A stretch of 38,827 nucleotides of DNA from Actinomycetes bacterium (lineage in GTDB: Bacteria; Actinomycetota; Actinomycetes; Streptosporangiales; Streptosporangiaceae). The DNA lies in assembly GCA_021793235.1 (NCBI GenBank), contig JAJYTD010000039.1:1-38827 (forward strand), written 5' to 3'. Each line of letters starts with the position of its first letter. Within the stretch, counting starts at the first letter, position 1. The notes under the pieces were generated by a model. It searched no databases. It was not told the DNA's origin and saw nothing but the letters and a program-made list of their open reading frames with translations. A program made the translations under genes and the position numbers. Positions 32,780-38,827 of this stretch are shown here, piece by piece.

Positions 32780-34535
32780 GGTCGGGCTTCTTTGCTGTAG
32801 ACACCGGGGTATCGGATGGGGCGTAGCGGTCCAGGGAGGCTTTGACCGCGGCGGCGTGGGGGCCGCTCTGCCAGGGCAGCGTCTGGACGAGAACCGGTGG
32901 CGCACCGGACGGCAGGACCAGGGCCCGGCCGCGCGGTAGAGCGAAGAGATCGGCGACGTCCAGGATCTTCTCTTGGCGGGTGGAGGCGCTGGTGGAGCGG
33001 GAGTGCTGGCCGCGGCCGGACTGGACGGTGGTGGAGTAGGTGGTCGGCTCGTATTCGCCGATGAACTGGACCAGGTCGCCCAGGAACTTGGAATCGGAGA
33101 CGCCGCCGCCGTAGACGCGGATGTTCGCGCTCGACCACAGCTTGGCGATGCCGTGCTCGCCCCATACCTCCACGCCCTGGGCCCAGGACTGCAGGATCGT
33201 CATCAGCACGATGCCGCGTGAGCCGTAGTGGGAGTACAGGTCGGGCAGGTCTTTCCAACGGCACACGTTGGCGGCTTCGTCCAGCACGCCGATCATCGGG
33301 ACGGGGAGGCGGCCGGCCGGGGAGGCGGTGGCGTACGCTTCGGCGGCCTCGATGGTGGCGACGGTCAGACCGGTGACCAGTGGTCCGGCGGTCCCGCGGC
33401 CCTCGCGGGACAGCGAGTACAGGGTGCCGCCTTCGCGGACGAACGCGGCGGGGTCGAACTGCGGCCGGTCGGGACGCTTGGGGTCGGGCGTGACCCACTG
33501 CGTCACCTGCGGGTTGACCAGGCAGCCGACGGACTTGCGGGCCGTGCCGTAGATGCCGCCGCGCTGCTTGTCGGGGTAGTTGATGACGCCCTGGACGTGC
33601 TCGGCGGGCAGCTCGTGCCCGGCATCGCGCAGCAGGTCGACGGGGGTTGCGTCGGTGACGTCCGACAGCCACCGGTACACCGTGGTGATGGGCTCATTGC
33701 CCTCGGCAGCGGCCAGCAGCATCCACGCCAGCAGGGCCTCGCCCTCGGGCTCGAAGTAGGCGTCGCTCTTGGCGCCGGGGTCGCGTCCGTAGGCGGCGAA
33801 CACCGCGGCCAGGCGGGTGGCGGTGTCGACGTCCACGACGTAGCTCAGCGGATTCCACCACCAGCCGGGTTGCTCGTCGACGACGCGCTGGGGGTCGAAC
33901 ACCCATACCGCACCGGCCTGCTCGCGTGGCAGCCGGGTGGCGTCCACGACGTCGCGTTTGTTGGAGGTCACCAGGACGGCTCCGGGGGCCTCCAGGATCG
34001 CGGGGATGGCCCGCGAGGTCGTCTTTCCCGTGCGGGGTCCCCAGATGTCGATGTGCATGTCCTCGTACGAGCCGTACAGAGGTTGCCCGGTGTTGACGGT
34101 TCGGCCGACCAGCACGCCAGGCGCGCTGGCTTTGGCGCCGAGGCGCTGGGCGGTGGCCGTCACGCCGGCGTGGCTGTAGGCATGCAGATCGTCCCGCTTG
34201 GCCATGTGCCGGGCGGCGACGTCGACGCTCTTGCGGTCGCCGTGGCGGCGACGCCACCGCCAGGCTCCGGCCGCACCGCCGACGAGGGCCGCAAGCTCCG
34301 CGACCAGGACGGTAACGGCGACGCCGTCAGGGCGGGACGTCTGGCCGGTGACGACCTCGATGAGGTAGGTGACCGGGTTGGCCGAGGACGGAGCGGGAAC
34401 GCTGCCGTCGATCTTGTGGGCGGTCCAACTGGCCATCCACAACGACCCGGCGACCGCGACCAGCGCGCCCATCCCGGCCAGCACGAGATACGGGGCGATG
34501 TCAGGTGGTCCGCCGCGGCGGCGGGGCGCGCTCAC
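32769..34535 (-). CDS. VirD4/TraG-type coupling protein
   Basis: A 588-residue membrane ATPase. Two hydrophobic segments near the N-terminus (about residues 14-36 and 71-92) anchor it, then residues 166-173 form Walker A (GPRTGKTT) and D419-E420 sit in the Walker B motif (MIGVLDEAAN). Further family traits are FDPQRVVD, WWNPL and the ILQSWAQG segment near the end. Coupling proteins dock the relaxase-DNA complex to the secretion channel and power its entry. The start is GTG at 34535, overlapping the VirB4-like gene stop by 4 bp. The same-strand order VirB4, VirD4, DUF4913 is typical of actinomycete transfer regions with a T4SS-like apparatus. Confidence 0.9.
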   Translation of the reverse strand: MSAPRRRGGPPDIAPYLVLAGMGALVAVAGSLWMASWTAHKIDGSVPAPSSANPVTYLIEVVTGQTSRPDGVAVTVLVAELAALVGGAAGAWRWRRRHGDRKSVDVAARHMAKRDDLHAYSHAGVTATAQRLGAKASAPGVLVGRTVNTGQPLYGSYEDMHIDIWGPRTGKTTSRAIPAILEAPGAVLVTSNKRDVVDATRLPREQAGAVWVFDPQRVVDEQPGWWWNPLSYVVDVDTATRLAAVFAAYGRDPGAKSDAYFEPEGEALLAWMLLAAAEGNEPITTVYRWLSDVTDATPVDLLRDAGHELPAEHVQGVINYPDKQRGGIYGTARKSVGCLVNPQVTQWVTPDPKRPDRPQFDPAAFVREGGTLYSLSREGRGTAGPLVTGLTVATIEAAEAYATASPAGRLPVPMIGVLDEAANVCRWKDLPDLYSHYGSRGIVLMTILQSWAQGVEVWGEHGIAKLWSSANIRVYGGGVSDSKFLGDLVQFIGEYEPTTYSTTVQSGRGQHSRSTSASTRQEKILDVADLFALPRGRALVLPSGAPPVLVQTLPWQSGPHAAAVKASLDRYAPSDTPVSTAKKPDHDR

Positions 34536-36181
34536 CGGGGCACCGGCCCGTCGGCCGACGTTGGTCGAGTGGTGGAGTGCAGCCACCGTTTGTTGGTGTC
34601 GTTGACGGCGCGTTCGGCCGGGGTGAACTCGACCCGGAACGGGATGCCGGGCCTGCCACCGACCTTGACCAAGAACTTCCCGCGGCCGGGTGGTTCGCCG
34701 TCCTTGTTGAGGTTGTGGTCCCAGGACGGCGGGGTGGACCAGTCGACGATCATGTCCTCCTCCGCCCGAGACAGGCGGACGACCTCGTTGAGCGGGCCCA
34801 TCTCCGCCTGCGGGAGCCCCCCGACGATGACCATGCCGGAACGTTCGGCGAAGCCCTTGGCCTTCATCCGGTCGGCCTCGTCCGGCAATGCCAGCAGGTC
34901 GGCCATGGTGTGAGTGATCATCGCCTGGCCGAGGCCGCGCTGGCGGTTGAGGCGGGTCAGGGCGTCGACGCGGTCGACCAGGCCGCGGCCGGCGCGCAGA
35001 ACTCGCCACAGCTCGTCCAGCACGACGAAGAAGTGTCGCTGCGGGCCCATCCCTTCATCGGCGAGGGCATGTGAGGCTTCGACCGCCCCGAACCCGTCGC
35101 TCCAGCATGCCAGCAGCACGGCGGCTTGGAGCTCGGCGTCGGCGTCGTCGATCCCAGAGATGTCGATGCACACCCCGCCGGGAGCGTCCAGACGGATGGG
35201 GGTTGTGGTGTGGCGGGCGAACGTCTCGCCCATCGGGCCGTCTAGGAGCCCGAGCAGCGACGCGTGCAGCGGGTCGACCGCTGCACGGTAGCGTTCCTCG
35301 CTGCCGCGGGCCAGGGTGACCGCGCGGACTGCGTCGGGACCCTCATCGATGACACGGATCAGATCGGGCAGGATCGGGACGCCCTCGTGGCGATCATCCA
35401 GCACCCGCAGGGCGGCGTTGAGGACGGTGCGCTCGGTGTCGGCGATCGGTGCGCCGCGCAACACCGTGACCAGTGCCGCGACCATGTTGAGGCGGCGGCC
35501 GTGGGCGTCGGCGGCGAGTTTGTCGCGGGCCCGGCCAGTCAGCCGGGCGGCGGCCGCAGCGGTCTCCCCTGGGTCCAGGACGTTCAGCGATCCGAGCCCT
35601 CGGCCGAGCTTGATGACCTGGCCGCCCATGGCGGTGATCAGGTCGACGTAGTCGGGCTTGAGGTCCCCCAGGATCATCGGGTAGGTCCCGTAAGCGGTCA
35701 GACCGAGCACCATCCGGCGGATCAGGCTGGATTTGCCCAGGCCAGGCTTGCCCAGCACCAGGCAGGAGGGGTTGTGGATCAGCCCGGCACGTTGGAACCA
35801 GGAGATCGGGTCGCAGCACAGCGTCGCGCCGCCCGACAGCTCCCTGCCGACCGGGACACCGACCATCGGGGTACCCGACCCGGCGCTGAACGGCCACAGA
35901 CCACAGACCTGAACGGTGGTGCCACGCCATTCGGGGGGCGCCTCCACATAGGAGACGCGGCCGCCGCCGGCGCCGCTGAACCCGCGTGGGCCGGGACGGG
36001 TGCCTCGGGTGGCGCGGTTCTCGCGGCGTTGGGCCCTGAGCTCGTCCTGCCGGGCGGTGCGCTGTTGGCGAGCGGCGGACTTGGCCGCCTTCTTTCGGGC
36101 CTTGGCGCTGAGGGGCTCGCGCCTCAGCGAGGTGCCGTGGGGAGCGTTCGTTGCCTCACTGGTCGGCGGGTTGATGGTCAT
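34532..36181 (-). CDS. VirB4/TraC-like conjugation ATPase
   Basis: A 549-residue ATPase. The first ~75 residues are basic and disordered. Walker A is residues 144-151 (GKPGLGKS), followed by ILGDLKPDYVDLI, an N-L-N-like GLGSLNVLDP motif, and Walker B FFVVLDELWR (D389-E390). This matches the VirB4/TrbE/TraC family that energises type IV secretion, in the shorter form seen in Gram-positive elements, lacking the long N-terminal domain. It is coupled by ATGA to the SCO6880-like gene and overlaps the coupling protein gene. No membrane span, so it would associate with the channel at the inner face of the membrane. Confidence 0.88.
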   Translation of the reverse strand: MTINPPTSEATNAPHGTSLRREPLSAKARKKAAKSAARQQRTARQDELRAQRRENRATRGTRPGPRGFSGAGGGRVSYVEAPPEWRGTTVQVCGLWPFSAGSGTPMVGVPVGRELSGGATLCCDPISWFQRAGLIHNPSCLVLGKPGLGKSSLIRRMVLGLTAYGTYPMILGDLKPDYVDLITAMGGQVIKLGRGLGSLNVLDPGETAAAAARLTGRARDKLAADAHGRRLNMVAALVTVLRGAPIADTERTVLNAALRVLDDRHEGVPILPDLIRVIDEGPDAVRAVTLARGSEERYRAAVDPLHASLLGLLDGPMGETFARHTTTPIRLDAPGGVCIDISGIDDADAELQAAVLLACWSDGFGAVEASHALADEGMGPQRHFFVVLDELWRVLRAGRGLVDRVDALTRLNRQRGLGQAMITHTMADLLALPDEADRMKAKGFAERSGMVIVGGLPQAEMGPLNEVVRLSRAEEDMIVDWSTPPSWDHNLNKDGEPPGRGKFLVKVGGRPGIPFRVEFTPAERAVNDTNKRWLHSTTRPTSADGPVPR

Positions 36182-37668
36182 AGTGCCTCCCGAATCACCG
36201 CGGGCACCTGGAGATGGTCGGGCAGCACGACGCCCAGCGGCAGCGCAGCGGTGAAGGCCGCCGCCTGAGAGCCGTACATGCGGCGTAGCTGCACCCGTGC
36301 CGCTGGGGCGAGGGTGTCGATCGCCGCGGCGGCTGCGGGCAACGCATCGGCCGAGCGCACCGTGGCCGTCACCAGCATCGAGAACCGGACCAGCCCCGCG
36401 CCCTTGGCTTCCTCCCGGGCGGTCTGGTCGGCTGCGGCGACCGCAATGGCGTCGCGGGCGGCGGTGCGGTCACCGGTGATGCGGAACCGGGCATCCTTGC
36501 GGTCGCGTTCGACGAGCGTGGCGGCCGTCCCAGGGTCGTAGGGACGGTACAGCAAGGTCACGCGCTTGCGGGAGATGTCGGCGTGCGGGGAGACCAGCCC
36601 GGCCAGGACGTTGGAGAGCACCTCGCCCCGGGGCGCCTCCGACATCCCCCAGGTGATGGAGACGCCGGAGTCGTGGATGTACCGGTCCCAGTGCTCTTGG
36701 GTGGCGACCGGACCGGCGTCGCTCCAGTCGAGGGTCTCCCCGTGGGAGGCGTCCAGCAGCGCCTGCGCGGCCGGGTCGAAGGCGACGCGCACCGCCTCGG
36801 CGATCTGCTGGGCGGTCATCGCTCGGGCCGTGCCAGCTCCCGTCATGGCCAGGTTCCGGGACAGCCCCGGGAGCCGAGCGCCGATCTCGCGGGCCATCTC
36901 CGGCGTTGACCGGCGCTTGGCCCCAGGCCGGGCCGCGGCAGCGTAGGTGAGCGCGATCCGCGTGGACACCTGCGCGGACCCGGCCGGATAGTGCTCGACG
37001 ATCTCCTCCAGCACCTGCCGAGCCAGGTCCGGGGCGTCCGGGTCGAGGTTGGCGTTCACTTCACTGTGCAGCCGATGCCCCAAGTCGGGAGCTGTCTCGA
37101 TGGTCACCGACGCGGCCACCAAGCCCGGCTCGACCGATAGCGCGGCCAGCCACTGCCCCCAGTGGGCGACCCAGGTGTCGATCTGGTCGCTGTCGACCAA
37201 GGAGGCGCCGTCCGCGCCGCACTCCAGCACCACGGTGTAATGACCGACCTGCGGCAGAATCACCATGCCGAACGGCTGGCCGTAGGAGTCGTTGGCGTCA
37301 ACCGCCTGCGATGCCGCCAACAGGCCGGGCAGCCGACAGCTGCCCCGCGCCTTGATTCCCAGCGGCCCCGACCGGTACAGGTGCTGCCCGGCCGAGCGGC
37401 CTCGCCACCAGGCGATGCGGGCCGTGGCCGCCTGCAGCGCTGTGCGGCCGTGCCGGTCCTGAATCAGCAGCGGCGTGAGCACCGCCGCCACGACCGCCGC
37501 CACCACAAAGGCTGCGAGCGGCCCAAAGAACATCATCGACATGATGGTGGCGACCATGCCGCCCATCAGGATCAGCGTGCCCAGCAGGCCCAGCTTGCCG
37601 ATACCGGGTGTGCGGGGTTTGCGCCAGTTGCCGTACGTCCGCTCCACCTGTTCACCTGCTGCTGCCAC
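36178..37668 (-). CDS. SCO6880-like transfer membrane protein
   Basis: A 496-residue protein with two adjacent transmembrane segments near the N-terminus (GLLGTLILMGGMVATIMSMM and FFGPLAAFVVAAVVAAVLTP, residues ~25-65) and a large cytosolic part. This arrangement and the RTYGNW-x-KPRTPG start resemble the SCO6880 family encoded beside VirB4-type ATPases in actinomycete transfer loci; it may replace the N-terminal half of VirB4, or PrgI/VirB3-like proteins. The start is GTG at 37668 behind a perfect AGGAGGGA. It overlaps the TrbL-like gene by 17 bp and the VirB4-like gene by 4 bp. A longer open frame upstream is a shadow of the TrbL-like gene. Confidence 0.85.
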   Translation of the reverse strand: MAAAGEQVERTYGNWRKPRTPGIGKLGLLGTLILMGGMVATIMSMMFFGPLAAFVVAAVVAAVLTPLLIQDRHGRTALQAATARIAWWRGRSAGQHLYRSGPLGIKARGSCRLPGLLAASQAVDANDSYGQPFGMVILPQVGHYTVVLECGADGASLVDSDQIDTWVAHWGQWLAALSVEPGLVAASVTIETAPDLGHRLHSEVNANLDPDAPDLARQVLEEIVEHYPAGSAQVSTRIALTYAAAARPGAKRRSTPEMAREIGARLPGLSRNLAMTGAGTARAMTAQQIAEAVRVAFDPAAQALLDASHGETLDWSDAGPVATQEHWDRYIHDSGVSITWGMSEAPRGEVLSNVLAGLVSPHADISRKRVTLLYRPYDPGTAATLVERDRKDARFRITGDRTAARDAIAVAAADQTAREEAKGAGLVRFSMLVTATVRSADALPAAAAAIDTLAPAARVQLRRMYGSQAAAFTAALPLGVVLPDHLQVPAVIREAL

Positions 37669-38827
37669 GTGGTCCCTCCTCATCGCGCGATGCGCCACTT
37701 GCGACGTCATGGGCACCGCGGCGCACCGCTTGCGCGCGATTGGCCGCAGCGCCAGCAACTGCCCCCCACGGACCACCAGCTGCGCCAGCGGCAGCGCCAC
37801 CCCCAGCAGCGCCACCAGCAGCGCCGCCGGCGGTGGAGCTGGTGCCGACTGGAGCACGACCGGCCCCGGATCCGCTGGGCTGCTGCGTACCTCCCTGGCC
37901 TTGTCGACCCTGGTGTTGTCCTGGCTGGCCACTGCCACCGCTACGGCCTGGGGAGCCTTGACCGCCGGGCTGGCCGCTACCAGCAGGACCGCGCGAACTG
38001 TCCGATCCGCGCGGTGCGGGACTGCTGCTGCTGCTGCCGCCGCTGCTCTGGCCTCCGCCGAACGTGGGCACCATCCGCGCGCCCGTCGCGAGCGCAGGGG
38101 AAAGGGCCGCCACAGCGCTACCACCGCCGCCGCCCACCGCGCCCACCATCGGCGTGATAAACCTCATCAGGGCGGGCAGTACGGCCACGGCCAGGACCGA
38201 CAGCACGATGCCCTGTACCTGGGCGATGGAGTCACCCATCAGCGCCTTGAACGCCACCGCGTACACGGTCGCCGCGACCGGCTTGTAAAGGATGAACGCG
38301 ATCAACCAGCCGGCCATCTTGCGGTATCCGCTGCGGCCGTCAGAAGTGATGCTCGCCGCGGCCGCCAACGGCAAGGCGCCTACGAGCAGAACCAGCATCG
38401 CGCCGCGCACGAGCATCAGCGCCAGCTGCACCACGCCCGACAGAATGGCCAGCAGCGACACGATCAGGACCAGGCCCGCCCCCATGCCGGCTCCGCCGCC
38501 CCACAACGTCGCTCCGACCTTGCCGACGTTGCCCTTGACGTCGCCGGAGGTGGAGGCGTCGATGATCCAGGTGGAGTATGCGTCACCGGCCGCGAGCGCG
38601 AGGTTCACCGCCTGAGTGACCGCAAACACGACCACCACCAGGGTGACCATTCCTGACATGGCCTCGCGGAACGGCTCCCCGCGCCGCTGCCAGGCCATCC
38701 GCCCTGCTGCTAGCAGGAGCCCCAGTACCGCCACCCACGTCACCAGCCACCCGGTGTGGTAGGCCAGGAAATAGGTCGGATCGTCGCTGTTGTCGCTGAT
38801 GCGGGGACTGAACAGGCGCCCGAAATC
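37652..38827 (-). CDS. TrbL/VirB6-like channel protein, partial at right edge
   Basis: The visible 391 codons have no start; the frame is open to the window edge (first visible residues DFGRLFSPR). At least five hydrophobic segments are seen (for example WVAVLGLLLAAGRMAW, VTLVVVVFAVTQAVNLALAA, GLVLIVSLLAILSGVVQ, LVRGAMLVLLVGALPLAAAA, IVLSVLAVAVLPALMRF), then a long Gly/Ser/Gln/Pro-rich cytosolic tail. This matches TrbL/VirB6-type polytopic proteins that form part of the transfer pore. It is the most upstream visible gene of the transfer operon; the gene start and promoter lie beyond 38827. Confidence 0.85.
   Translation of the reverse strand, partial: DFGRLFSPRISDNSDDPTYFLAYHTGWLVTWVAVLGLLLAAGRMAWQRRGEPFREAMSGMVTLVVVVFAVTQAVNLALAAGDAYSTWIIDASTSGDVKGNVGKVGATLWGGGAGMGAGLVLIVSLLAILSGVVQLALMLVRGAMLVLLVGALPLAAAASITSDGRSGYRKMAGWLIAFILYKPVAATVYAVAFKALMGDSIAQVQGIVLSVLAVAVLPALMRFITPMVGAVGGGGGSAVAALSPALATGARMVPTFGGGQSSGGSSSSSPAPRGSDSSRGPAGSGQPGGQGSPGRSGGSGQPGQHQGRQGQGGTQQPSGSGAGRAPVGTSSTAGGAAGGAAGGGAAAGAAGGPWGAVAGAAANRAQAVRRGAHDVASGASRDEEGPRGSSR

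Overview
The window is high-GC DNA (GC-rich third codon positions, frequent GTG/TTG starts, many 4-bp start/stop overlaps) from an actinomycete. The gene set suggests a conjugative plasmid or integrative conjugative element. The type I-E style CRISPR repeat, DUF4913, a SCO6880-like protein, a Methyltransf_19/DUF574 methyltransferase and an XRE/TPR-like regulator all fit a filamentous actinomycete. Genus cannot be settled from the sequence.

Layout. 1-66: end of a minus-strand CRISPR array that runs off the left edge, with its leader at 67-145. 88-1309 (minus): a small operon with a zincin-type metalloprotease and two small unknown proteins. 1632-3476 (minus): an unknown protein and a KfrA-like coiled-coil protein, divergent across an AT-rich operator region from 3605-5268 (plus), an unknown protein translationally coupled to a tyrosine recombinase. 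5321-5349: a solitary CRISPR repeat. 5563-6117: GNAT acetyltransferase. 6069-7367 (minus): XRE regulator. 7579-13205 (plus): a cargo cluster of small unknown proteins, SAM methyltransferase, HhH-GPD glycosylase, B12-type radical SAM protein, thymidylate-kinase-like kinase and NUDIX hydrolase. 13206-14042: decayed DNA, then a cluster of palindromes that may be oriT. 14049-18002: MobC-like protein, MOBP-type relaxase, a protein with a duplicated domain, and a TnpV-like small protein. 18010-28410: one 3466-residue protein joining an N6-methyltransferase-like domain, an SF2 helicase, a UvrD-type SF1 helicase and a C-terminal GrpE-like domain. 28513-29482: a degenerate inverted two-repeat mini-array, a leader, and a 13-repeat array. 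29488-30889: a broken copy of the glycosylase gene, a FlaR/adenylate-kinase-like kinase, and a small unknown protein. 30903-38827 (minus): transfer operon with a TrbL/VirB6-like protein (partial), a SCO6880-like protein, a VirB4-like ATPase, a VirD4/TraG coupling protein, DUF4913 and an unknown protein.

How it fits together. MobC and the relaxase would nick DNA at a nearby oriT. The coupling protein and VirB4-like ATPase would drive it through the membrane channel built by the TrbL-like and SCO6880-like proteins. The giant methyltransferase-helicase is of the kind carried by conjugative elements and phages and may protect or process incoming DNA. Two CRISPR arrays with one repeat type and matching leaders, but no cas genes in view, imply Cas proteins supplied from outside the window.

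The most notable observations are: (i) the GrpE-like domain fused to the giant double helicase; (ii) the uncharacterised methyltransferase/glycosylase/radical SAM/kinase/NUDIX cluster under a divergent XRE regulator; (iii) reciprocal decay of what looks like a duplicated cassette (intact glycosylase beside a broken downstream gene at 13.6 kb, broken glycosylase beside an intact version of that gene at 29.5-30.8 kb); and (iv) the two arrays, divergent mini-array and lone repeat sharing one repeat family.
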